From positions 1-60,506 of the forward strand of contig LNEQ01000230.1 of assembly GCA_001464995.1 (NCBI GenBank): 60,506 nucleotides of DNA, in the 5' to 3' direction. Origin of the DNA: Actinobacteria bacterium Ga0077541 (lineage in GTDB: Bacteria > Actinomycetota > Thermoleophilia > Miltoncostaeales > Miltoncostaeaceae). This document shows positions 9,846-18,521 of this stretch, in pieces. Both the position numbers and the translations under genes were made by a program. Numbering within the stretch: the stretch's first letter is position 1; each line of letters begins with the position of its first letter. Below the pieces are notes generated by a model. The model saw only the letters and a list, made by a program, of their open reading frames with translations. It did not search any database and was not told where the DNA came from.

Positions 9846-10727
9846 GCGCGCACCGCGGCCAGCGCAGCCGCAGCGTCGCGGCCGAGGCCGGCGGGGTCGC
9901 CGATCGGACCGTCGCGCACCACCCGCTCGCCCCGCCGGCCGTCGTCCGACCCGGCGAACGCGACAATCCGCAGCCCGTCGCCGTGCGGCGCGCAGTAGGC
10001 CCCGACCGGCTGCAGGCAGCCTCCTCCGAGGGCGGCCAGCAGCGCGCGCTCGGCGCGCAGGCAGGCGTGCGCGACGGAGTCGTCGAGCACCGCGACGGCC
10101 GCCGACGTCTCCGGGTCGCCGGCGCGCCCCTGCAGCGCCAGCAGGCCCTGACCGGGAGCGGGCGTGGAGACGTCGACCGGCAGGGGGCTCGTCCCCTCCG
10201 GGGCCAGACCGAGCCGCCGCAGCCCTGCGGCCGCGATCACGAGGGCGTCGGCGTCGCCGCGGGCCAGCTTGTCGAGGCGGGTGCCGACGTTGCCGCGGAT
10301 CGGGACGACCCGCAGGTCCGGACGGGCGGCCAGCACCTGGGCGGCGCGGCGCGGGCTGCCGGTGGCCACCGTGGCGCCCGCCGGAAGCGCGTCCAGGCCC
10401 CCCGGGGGGCCCACCAGCACGTCGCGGGCGTCCTCGCGCGCGGGCACGGCGAGCACGGCAAGGCCGTCCGGGAGCTCGCCGGGGAGGTCCTTGGCGGAGT
10501 GGACCGCCAGGTGCGCCCGGCGGTCGAGCAGGGCCTCCTCCAGCTCCTTGACGAACAGCCCCTTGTCGGGCGCCGCCCCGGTGCCCGCGGCGCTCCAGCG
10601 GTCGCCGGTGGTCGTGAGCGGCAGCAGCTCGACCTCGTGTCCGGCCGCCGTCAGCGCGGCGGCGACGAACTCCGTCTGGGCCAGCGCGAGTGGGGAGCGC
10701 CGGGTTGCGAGAACGAGGCGGACGGGC

Positions 10728-12004
<1,277 letters not shown>

Positions 12005-12008
<4 letters not shown>

Positions 12009-12691
12009 GCGTGCACCCCGAGACCCATCTCGCGGCGGGCCAGGTCGCGCGCGCCCTGCTCGTCGCCCTCGGCCAGCAGGCGCACGACGTCGGTCCGCAT
12101 GAGGCGCTCGACGGCCTCCCGCCGGCCCGGCATGTCGGGGTGGCGCTCCTTCAGCTCGCCGCGCATCTCGCGCAGCAGCGCGATCAGCGCCCCCCACTCG
12201 GGCCCGTACATGGTGCCGAGCTGGCGACGGATGTGCTTGGCCACGACGGGGCTCGCGCCTCCGGTGGTGACCGCCAGCGACAGCTCACCGCGCCGGACGA
12301 GCGACGGGACGATGAAGTCACACAGCGATGGTGCGTCGACGACGTTGCAGATCACGTTGCGCGCCTCGGCGTCCTGCCGCACCATCCGGTTGACCTGCTC
12401 GCGGTCGGTCGCGGCGATGACCAGGAAGCACCCCTCGAGGTCCTCGGGACGATAGGTGCGCTCGCGATGATCCACGATCGCGCCCTCGGCGACCATCCGG
12501 GCCAACTCGGAGGTGATCTGCGGACTTACCAACCGCACCACGGCGCCGTGCTCGATCAGCGCGCGGACCCTGCCCTCGGCGATGCCGCCGCCCCCGATCA
12601 CCGCGCACCGGCGCCCCTCGAGGTCCACGAACATCGGGTAGAGCATCCTGTCCGGGCCCGGCGGACCGCTCGGTCCGACGCGGCTGCTCAC
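12005..12691 (-). CDS. Precorrin-2 dehydrogenase / siroheme synthase N-domain
   Basis: An NAD-dependent dehydrogenase of the CysG N-terminal/Met8/SirC type, 228 residues. LYPMFVDLEGRRCAVIGGGGIAEGRVRALI is the Rossmann fold, then VIAATDREQVNRMVRQDA, NVVDAPSLCDFIVPSLVRRGELSLAVTTGGASPVVAKHIR. The Asp and SP signatures needed for dehydrogenation and chelation are present. It converts precorrin-2 (from the CobA domain) to sirohydrochlorin and may insert iron. A start at ATG 12646 would trim a 15-residue tail; GTG 12691 overlaps the upstream stop and is the operon-consistent choice. Confidence 0.92.
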
Positions 12692-12882
12692 GTGATGGAC
12701 GCGGGTCCCGGCGCGTCGGCCGTCTCGGGCTCCGACGCGTCGCCGGCGGCGCGCTCGACCAGCAGCGCGAGCAGCTCGGCCTCGCGGGCCATGCGCGCCG
12801 CCTTCAGGCCGACCACGACGACGTACATCAGGAGGGCGAAGATGATGACGCCGTAGGCCGCGGCCACGTACTCGTTGGTCAT
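12688..12882 (-). CDS. CcmD-like small membrane protein
   Basis: A 64-residue protein with one membrane helix near its N-terminus (VAAAYGVIIFALLMYVVVVGL), then a basic KAARMAREAELLALLVERA amphipathic stretch and an acidic tail. It sits directly after ccmC with ATGA overlap at both ends, which is the standard place for CcmD, the small factor that helps release holo-CcmE in heme delivery. Sequence similarity to CcmD families is weak, as is usual, so the call rests on size, topology and position. The longer track ORF (to 13245) is a shadow across ccmC. Confidence 0.75.
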   Translation of the reverse strand: MTNEYVAAAYGVIIFALLMYVVVVGLKAARMAREAELLALLVERAAGDASEPETADAPGPASIT

Positions 12883-13574
12883 GCCATCGCCTCCAGGCGC
12901 ATCTTGACGCGGCGCATGGCGCGGTCGGCGCGGCGCTGGATCAGCTCGAGCTGCAGGATCGTCAGGAAGACGCCGACGGTGGCGGCCAGGCTCACGAGGA
13001 ACCAGACCAGCATCGCGTCGGACATGTTCGCGCCGCCGGTCGTGAAGACGACCGGGTGCACGAACGAACGCGCGACGCGGACCGAGTAGAAGGAGAGCGG
13101 CACCGATGCGAAGGCGGCGATCGAGTAGATCGCCGAGTAGCGCAGCCGCAGCTCGCCCTCGACCGAGGAGCGCAGCACGAAGTAGGCGGCGTACAGCAGC
13201 AGGACGATCACGAACGTGACCAGCCGCGGATCGGTCCAGACCCACCAGGTGCCCCAGGAGGCCTTGGCCCAGATCGAGCCGGTGATGACGACCAGCACCG
13301 AGAAGGCCAGGCCGATGCCGATCGCGATGCTCGAGACGTCGTCGAGGTGGGCGTCGCGGGTGCGCAGATAGCGGATGCCGTAGATCGCGCCGACGGCGAA
13401 GGCCACCAGGCCCACCAGCGCGATCGACACGTGGAAGTAGAAGATCTTCTGGATGATCCCCTGGTCGGCGTCCTCGGGGGCGACGAAGAAGATGCCGAAG
13501 CAGGCGACCGCCGTGAGGATCGCGGTCAGCACCCCGGTGATCGCCAGGCGCCGCGTCGAGCGCGTGTCAGTCAT
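12879..13574 (-). CDS. ccmC: Heme exporter subunit C (CcmC)
   Basis: A six-helix membrane protein of 231 residues of the heme-handling family. The tryptophan-rich heme motif WGTWWVWTDPRLV lies near residue 115, flanked by the periplasmic His residues (KIFYFHVSIALVGL near 48 and ARSFVHPVV near 170) expected to ligate heme. It interacts with the CcmAB transporter and hands heme on for cytochrome c maturation. ATG 13574 gives a short cytoplasmic leader; it overlaps the ccmB stop by 8 bases. Confidence 0.92.
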   Translation of the reverse strand: MTDTRSTRRLAITGVLTAILTAVACFGIFFVAPEDADQGIIQKIFYFHVSIALVGLVAFAVGAIYGIRYLRTRDAHLDDVSSIAIGIGLAFSVLVVITGSIWAKASWGTWWVWTDPRLVTFVIVLLLYAAYFVLRSSVEGELRLRYSAIYSIAAFASVPLSFYSVRVARSFVHPVVFTTGGANMSDAMLVWFLVSLAATVGVFLTILQLELIQRRADRAMRRVKMRLEAMA

Positions 13575-14265
13575 CGAAGACGTGCTCGTAGGTCGCGTAG
13601 GCCACAAGGCCGAAGATTACCGCATATACCCCCAGAAACAGGCAGTAACCCCGGTACTCGGCGAGGTCGTTCGTCCCCCCCGAGACCGCTTGCGTGGCGC
13701 CTGAGGCGGCGATCACGACGGGCAGCAGCGAGGGCAGGAAGAGCACCGGCAGCAGCAGCTCGCGGGCGCGTGCGAACAGCGCCAGGCAGGCCAGCAGCGA
13801 CCCCAGGACGGAGATCCCGAGGTTCGCGAGGAGGCACACGAGGCCGATCAGCAGCAGGTCGCCGGGCTCCTGCCCGCGGACGAAGAAGATGGTGACGAGC
13901 GGCACCGCGACCACCTCGACGGCGAGCAGATACGCGAAGATCGCCCCCGCCCGCGAGATCAGGAGCAGATCGCGGGGCACGGGCGTGACGAGCAGCCCGT
14001 CGAGCACGCGCTGCTCGCGTTCGGGGACCCACGACCGGCCCACCCCGAGCACCGCGGTGAGGGCGAGCGTCGCCCAGAGGATCCCCCCGGAGACGGCCGA
14101 GAGGTCCTGGCCCCGCCCGCCGAAGGCGAACTGGAAGATCATCATCGCGACGACGGCGAAGAGCACCATCGCCACCAGGGTGTCGCGCGTGCGCAGCTCG
14201 AGGCGCAGGTCCTTGAGCAGGAGGGCGCGCAGCTGACGGAACCAGGAGGGGCGGGCGGCGTTCAC
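13567..14265 (-). CDS. ccmB: Heme exporter subunit B (CcmB)
   Basis: A 232-residue membrane permease of the Ccm ABC transporter. A cytoplasmic start FRQLRALLLKDLRLELRTRDT is followed by six helices, including VAMVLFAVVAMMIFQFAFGG, ILWATLALTAVLGVGRSW, and the loop EREQRVLDGLLVTPVPRDLLL typical for CcmB. GTG 14265 overlaps the ccmA stop (GTGA). The track extends this ORF to 14868, but that part lies over ccmA and is arginine-rich noise. Confidence 0.92.
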   Translation of the reverse strand: MNAARPSWFRQLRALLLKDLRLELRTRDTLVAMVLFAVVAMMIFQFAFGGRGQDLSAVSGGILWATLALTAVLGVGRSWVPEREQRVLDGLLVTPVPRDLLLISRAGAIFAYLLAVEVVAVPLVTIFFVRGQEPGDLLLIGLVCLLANLGISVLGSLLACLALFARARELLLPVLFLPSLLPVVIAASGATQAVSGGTNDLAEYRGYCLFLGVYAVIFGLVAYATYEHVFDD

Positions 14266-14948
14266 GCCACCAGCTCCTCGTAGCGGGCGCGGAACGCCGA
14301 GGCCTCGCCCGCGACGGGCTCGTCGAGCACCACCCGCCCCGCCCGCAGCACGAGGACGCGCCCGGCCAGGGAGACACCGCGCTCCACCTCGTGGGTCACC
14401 ATCACGGCGCCCCGGGCGGAGCCGAGATCGGCGAGGACGCCGTCGAGCAGGCGAGCGCCCGCGGCGTCGAGGCCGGAGTAGGGCTCGTCGAGCAGGAGGA
14501 GCACCGGGTCGTGGAGCAGGGCCCGGGCGAGGCCGAGGCGCTGGGCCATGCCGCGGCTGAAGGTGCGCACCGGGTCGAACGATCGCGCCCGCAACCCCAC
14601 GCGGTCGAGCCCGGCGTCGATGCGCTCGCGCGCGTCGGGCAGCCCGTAGAGCGCGGCGTAGAGCTCCAGGTTCTGCCGGGGCGTGAGGTCGAGGTAGACG
14701 AGCGGGTCGTGCCCGAGGTAGCCGATGCCGGCGCGCGCGCGGGTGCGGCCGCCGGGAAGCTCCTGGCCGCAGACCGACAGCGCCCCGGAGTCGGGTCGCA
14801 GCAGCGTCGCCACCATCCGCAGGAGCGTGCTCTTGCCCGCGCCGTTCGGGCCGAGCACGGCGAGGCACTCGCCGGGCGCCAGCGCGATGTCGACCCGGTC
14901 GACGGCGGCGCGGTCGCCGAAGCGCTTCACGAGGCCGCTGCCCCGCAC
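14262..14948 (-). CDS. ccmA: Heme exporter ATPase (CcmA)
   Basis: A 228-residue ABC ATPase. Walker A is LGPNGAGKSTLL near residue 35, the signature TFSRGMAQRLGLARALL, Walker B LLLLDEPYSGLD and the switch VTHEVERG. It pairs with CcmB. The start is not sharply defined: GTG 14948 gives VRGSGLVKRFGDRAAV, the normal beginning of CcmA, and lies 12 bases after the prenyltransferase stop; the track start at 15302 is inside the neighbouring gene. Confidence 0.92.
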   Translation of the reverse strand: MRGSGLVKRFGDRAAVDRVDIALAPGECLAVLGPNGAGKSTLLRMVATLLRPDSGALSVCGQELPGGRTRARAGIGYLGHDPLVYLDLTPRQNLELYAALYGLPDARERIDAGLDRVGLRARSFDPVRTFSRGMAQRLGLARALLHDPVLLLLDEPYSGLDAAGARLLDGVLADLGSARGAVMVTHEVERGVSLAGRVLVLRAGRVVLDEPVAGEASAFRARYEELVA

Positions 14949-14959
14949 CAGGGTGGTCT

Positions 14960-15874
14960 CTACAGCGTCACCTCGGCGACGGTGAAGACCAGGAAGACCA
15001 CGGCGAGCAGGCCGTTCGACTGGGCGAAGGCCGCCTGCACGCGGCGGGTGTCGCCGGGCCGCACGATCGCGTTCTCCACGAGCAGCACGACGGCGCAGAC
15101 CGCGACGCCCGCGAAGTAGACGGCCCCGGCACCCGCAGCGGACCCGGCGCCGGCGAGCAGCGCGATCGCCGCCACGTGGAGGGCCCGGGTGAACCAGAGC
15201 GCCCGCCGCTCGCCGAAGCGGGCCGGGATCGAGTGGACGTCGTTGGCGCGATCGAACTCGACGTCGAGCAGCGCGTAGATCACGTCGAAGCCCGCGATCC
15301 ACGCCGCCACGCCGAGGCCCAGCATGATGGGCGCGGGCCCGAGCTCCCCGGTCACCGCCAGCCAGGCGCCCATCGGGGCGATGCCGATCGTGAGCCCGAG
15401 CGCCAGGTGGCAGAGCCAGCTGACCCGCTTGGCGAGCGGGTAGAGCACGAACGCGGCCACGGGCACGGGCCAGAGCACCCAGGTCTCCTCGGGCAGCTGG
15501 GAGACCGCCACGAGCAGCAGGGCGAGGCTGACGGCGCAGAACGCGGCGACCTGCCCCACCCTGAGGCGCCCCGCGGGGATCTCCCGCGAGGCCGTGCGCG
15601 GGTTCCGCGCGTCGATGTCGGCGTCGATGATGCGGTTGAGCGCCATCGCGAGGCTGCGCGCGCCGACCATGGCCAGCAGGATCCAGCCGAGCGTGGCGAG
15701 GTCCGGGATCGCCATGTCCGCGAGCAGCGCCGCGGAGAGGGCGAAGGGAAGGGCGAAGATCGTGTGCGAGAAGCGCACGAGGCCGAGCAGGGCGGGCACG
15801 AGCCCCAGTCCCGCCGCCTGCGGCGCGGCCCCCGAGGAGGTGGTCACGGTCCCGATGTTACCGGCGATGCGCAC
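14960..15874 (-). CDS. UbiA-like polyprenyltransferase (MqnP type)
   Basis: A 304-residue UbiA-superfamily integral membrane enzyme with about eight helices. The two Asp-rich diphosphate sites are NRIIDADIDARNPRTASREIPAG near residue 80 and DVIYALLDVEFDRANDVHS near 200. The sequence style matches the 4-hydroxybenzoate-like prenyltransferases that serve the futalosine (MqnP) route to menaquinone, so a role in quinone synthesis beside cytochrome genes is likely but not proven. GTG 15847 is an alternative start that omits nine residues; the 15874 GTG has a Shine-Dalgarno-like ggaggg almost touching it. It is the first gene of the heme/ccm operon. Confidence 0.88.
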   Translation of the reverse strand: MRIAGNIGTVTTSSGAAPQAAGLGLVPALLGLVRFSHTIFALPFALSAALLADMAIPDLATLGWILLAMVGARSLAMALNRIIDADIDARNPRTASREIPAGRLRVGQVAAFCAVSLALLLVAVSQLPEETWVLWPVPVAAFVLYPLAKRVSWLCHLALGLTIGIAPMGAWLAVTGELGPAPIMLGLGVAAWIAGFDVIYALLDVEFDRANDVHSIPARFGERRALWFTRALHVAAIALLAGAGSAAGAGAVYFAGVAVCAVVLLVENAIVRPGDTRRVQAAFAQSNGLLAVVFLVFTVAEVTL

Positions 15875-15910
15875 CCCTCCATCGATTCCGGCGCCCGGTG
15901 CGGGCGGCGC

Positions 15911-16011
15911 TCAGGCGGCCGCGTCGCCCGGGCGGTGGGTGCCGAAGCTCCAGACGCTGCCGTCGCGGTTGCGGGCGGCGAACCCGCGCGAGCCGTAGTC
16001 CCGGCCGGTGG
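15911..16011 (-). pseudogene. C-terminal remnant of a VOC/glyoxalase-like gene
   Basis: Between ubiA and the vanX-like gene a minus-strand frame reads ATGRDYGSRGFAARNRDG, then SVWSFGTHRPGD, and stops at 15911. This is the typical last strand and metal-Glu/Ser region of VOC-fold proteins (YGSRGF.ARDPEG..WSFGTY). Nothing recognisable as the rest of the domain precedes it; upstream the frame runs into the vanX-like gene as a shadow. I interpret it as the 3' stub of a deleted gene. Confidence 0.55.
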
Positions 16012-16710
16012 CTATGCGGCCGGCCCTCCCGGAGGGTCGGCGGGGCCGTAGATCGCCGGGCGGCCGGTCGCGAGCCCCCAGAACTGGTCGCCGTGGTCGT
16101 AGTGCCACCACTCCTCGTGGTAGGCGGTGAAGCCCTGGCCGGCCATGGACCAGAAGAGCAGGCGTCGCAGGCCGCGGGCCTCGCCGGGCACGTCCTCGAG
16201 CGCGCGGGCGGCGGCCTCCTCGACGAAGGCGTCGAAGGAGGTCCCGAGGTCGAGGGGCCGCCCGTCGCCGTCGCCGAGCGTGAGGTCCACGGCGCCGCCG
16301 GTCAGATGTGGCGGCGGCGCGGCCGTCGAGCGGGAGGGCGCCGTGACGTAGCGGGCGGCGGCCTCCTCCAGCGCGGCGGCGGGCCAGTCGTAGTGGACCA
16401 TCGTGAGCTCGTCGAGATAGCCGTTGTAGAGCGCCGCCTGGGTCGCGAGCGGGCGGTAGCCGTCCCAGACGACCAGGCTGCGGCCGTCGGGCAGCCCGGC
16501 GGCCACGGCCGCGAGCCGGTGAGCGACCCCCTCGCGGATCCAGCCCTCGGCAAGGGCGCCCGCGAGCCCCATCGCGTGGTACTGCGGGGAGTCGTGGACC
16601 CGCGGGCCGATGTCGGCGACCCGCACCAGCGGCTCGTCCACCGGCTCGATCTCGACGTCCTGCCAGCCGTGGGTCGACGTCATCATCGGGATCGCCCGTA
16701 GCGAGCTCAC
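16012..16710 (-). CDS. D-Ala-D-Ala dipeptidase family protein (VanX-like)
   Basis: A 232-residue zinc peptidase of the M15D family. LVVWDGYRPLATQAAL carries the conserved Arg, PHLTGGAVDLTL the first His/Asp zinc ligands, and the C-terminal HEEWWHYDHGDQFW the catalytic Glu and third ligand His. No signal peptide is visible, as in cytoplasmic VanX. It may recycle peptidoglycan dipeptides; there is no VanH/VanA partner here, so vancomycin resistance should not be assumed. GTG 16710 overlaps the stop of the SDR gene; the track start at 17046 overlays that gene. Confidence 0.87.
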   Translation of the reverse strand: MSSLRAIPMMTSTHGWQDVEIEPVDEPLVRVADIGPRVHDSPQYHAMGLAGALAEGWIREGVAHRLAAVAAGLPDGRSLVVWDGYRPLATQAALYNGYLDELTMVHYDWPAAALEEAAARYVTAPSRSTAAPPPHLTGGAVDLTLGDGDGRPLDLGTSFDAFVEEAAARALEDVPGEARGLRRLLFWSMAGQGFTAYHEEWWHYDHGDQFWGLATGRPAIYGPADPPGGPAA

Positions 16711-17411
16711 CGCGTCTCCCACTCGGCGGCGTCGATGCGGGCGCCCGGGTCCTTGCCGGCGGCGATGGCGAGGAAGGGCGCGACCACGCGCGAGGGGTGC
16801 GGGACGGTCTGGGGGTCCTCGTCGGGATACGCCGCGGCCCGCATCGCGGTGCGCAGCGGCCCCGGGTTCACGGCGACGCAGCGGATCCCGGCGTCGCGCA
16901 GCTCCTCCCGGAGCATCTGGGTGACCCCCTCGAGCCCGAGCTTCGACACCGCGTACGCCCCCCACCCCGCCCGGCCCGCCGCGCCCGAGGTCACGTTGAT
17001 GATGGCGCCGCCCGGCGACATGGCGGGGATCAGGGCCGACGTCCACTGCACCGTTCCGGTGAGGTTGACCGCCATGACCGCGTCCCAGAGCTCGGCCGGG
17101 TAGTCGGCGATCGGCGTGCGTGCGCCCAGCAGGCTCGCGTTGTTGACCACGACATCGACGCGCCCGAGCACCGCGAGGGTCTGCGCCGCCGCCTCCTGCA
17201 CGCTGCCCGGGTCGGCCAGGTCGAGCGGGACGCCCTGCACCTGCGCACCCCTCTCGCGTACCCGCGACATGGTTCCCTCCAGCCGCCGGACCGCGGTCGC
17301 GGTCACCACCAGGCGGGCGCCCTCGGCGGCGAACGCCTCGGCGAGGGCCCGGCCGAGGCCCCGCGAGGCGCCGGTCACCACGACCCTCATCCCCGCCATC
17401 CGCTCACCCAC
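16707..17411 (-). CDS. Short-chain dehydrogenase/reductase
   Basis: A classical SDR of 234 residues. TGASRGLGRALAEAF is the NAD(P) loop, VVVNNAS marks strand 4, NVTSGAAG holds the catalytic Ser, and YAVSKLGLEGVTQ the Tyr-Lys pair; VNPGPLRTAM follows. Starts are possible at 17411, 17399 or 17390; GGCGGGG just upstream favours ATG 17390. Substrate unknown. It follows the cytochrome genes by 40 bases and may be read through from them. Confidence 0.88.
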   Translation of the reverse strand: MGERMAGMRVVVTGASRGLGRALAEAFAAEGARLVVTATAVRRLEGTMSRVRERGAQVQGVPLDLADPGSVQEAAAQTLAVLGRVDVVVNNASLLGARTPIADYPAELWDAVMAVNLTGTVQWTSALIPAMSPGGAIINVTSGAAGRAGWGAYAVSKLGLEGVTQMLREELRDAGIRCVAVNPGPLRTAMRAAAYPDEDPQTVPHPSRVVAPFLAIAAGKDPGARIDAAEWETR

Positions 17412-17451
17412 CGCAGCCGCTCCTGACCCCCGGGGGCGGGAGCGTCCCCAA

Positions 17452-17895
17452 CTAGTCCTTCAGCTCCTGCCGGGACGGCTCGGGCACCTGCGGGGCCGTC
17501 TGGGCCGGGTAGACGTCGCTCTCGGGCGACGTGCCGGCGACCGACGCGATGTAGGCGGCCACGTTGACGGCGTCCTGGCCCGTCACCAGGTCGCGCGGCA
17601 TCGGGGGCTGGGCCATCTTGATCCACCGCTCGATGGTGCCCTGGAACTGGGAGTCGTCGAACCCGGCCTGGCGCGACGCCCTCCAGGAGTCGTCCAGGTT
17701 CGGGCCGATGGCCGAGGGCGGGGTGCCCGCGTCCTCGAGCGTGTGACAGCTCGCGCACAGGTTCACGAAGCTCGTCTTCCCGGCGTCCAGGTCGGCGGTC
17801 TCCCCGCTGTCGCCACAGGCCGACAGGCCGAATGCGGCGACGCCCACGGCGACGACTGCCGCCAGGCGGCGGCCCCTACGGCGCAGAGACGTCAT
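17452..17895 (-). CDS. Lipoprotein c-type cytochrome
   Basis: A 147-residue exported monoheme cytochrome c. Its leader ends in a lipobox (VAAFGLSAC, Cys about residue 27), so it is membrane tethered. The heme site is CASCH near residue 49, with the distal Met probably in AQPPMPRDL near 95. Linked by ATGA to coxC, it is the likely electron donor to, or a domain partner of, the oxidase. Heme attachment would need the Ccm system encoded upstream. Confidence 0.9.
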   Translation of the reverse strand: MTSLRRRGRRLAAVVAVGVAAFGLSACGDSGETADLDAGKTSFVNLCASCHTLEDAGTPPSAIGPNLDDSWRASRQAGFDDSQFQGTIERWIKMAQPPMPRDLVTGQDAVNVAAYIASVAGTSPESDVYPAQTAPQVPEPSRQELKD

Positions 17896-18518
17896 ACGAG
17901 GTACACCAGGATGTAGAGCAGGACCCAGACGACATCGACGAAGTGCCAGTAGAGGCTGGAGGCCTGCAGGGGAGTGGACCACTGCGGGGTGAAGTCGTGT
18001 GCCCGCTTGACCCGGATGTAGCAGAGGGTCAGCAGCGTCAGGCCGACGAAGACGTGGAGGCCGTGGAAGCCGGTCAGCGTGTAGAAGGTCGAGCCGAAGG
18101 CCTGGTCCTGCGGGGTGAACCCGAGGTGGATGTACTCGTTCACCTGGATCAGGAGGAACGTGCCGCCCAGGAACATGGTCACCAGCAGGCCCCGCTCGAG
18201 GCCCTTGCGGTCGCCGTAGTGCTTCAGGCGGTGCTCGCCCCAGTGGATGGTGAAGCTCGACGCCACCAGGATGGCCGTGTTCACGCCGGTGATGATCTTC
18301 GGCAGCTCGAAGGGCTCGCCCGCCGAGTTCAGGGGCGGCCACTGGTCGGCCACGTTGAAGCGGACGAAGAAGTAGGCGGCGAACAGCGAGCCGAACAGCA
18401 TCACCTCGGAGCCGATGAAGAACATCATCGACAGCATCCCCATGCTGATCTGGCTGCCCCGCGAGGGAGGCGGCGTCGCCTGCGAGGGCGCGCTGATCGT
18501 GGGCTCGACGGTGGCCAT
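17892..18518 (-). CDS. coxC: Cytochrome c oxidase subunit III
   Basis: A 208-residue membrane protein with five predicted helices, the short form of subunit III. MFFIGSEVMLFGSLFAAYFFVR is the first core helix with the family Glu, FTIHWGEHRLKHYG follows, LTGFHGLHVFVGLTLL carries the conserved His pair, and it ends with SLYWHFVDVVWVLLYILVYL. The start is three bases downstream of the coxA stop, so translation is probably coupled. Confidence 0.94.
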   Translation of the reverse strand: MATVEPTISAPSQATPPPSRGSQISMGMLSMMFFIGSEVMLFGSLFAAYFFVRFNVADQWPPLNSAGEPFELPKIITGVNTAILVASSFTIHWGEHRLKHYGDRKGLERGLLVTMFLGGTFLLIQVNEYIHLGFTPQDQAFGSTFYTLTGFHGLHVFVGLTLLTLCYIRVKRAHDFTPQWSTPLQASSLYWHFVDVVWVLLYILVYLV

Positions 18519-18521
18519 CGG

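Noticed and set aside
16012-16710. VanX-like gene as a vancomycin-resistance gene
   Set aside because: No VanH, VanA or regulatory genes are nearby; family members also serve in peptidoglycan recycling.
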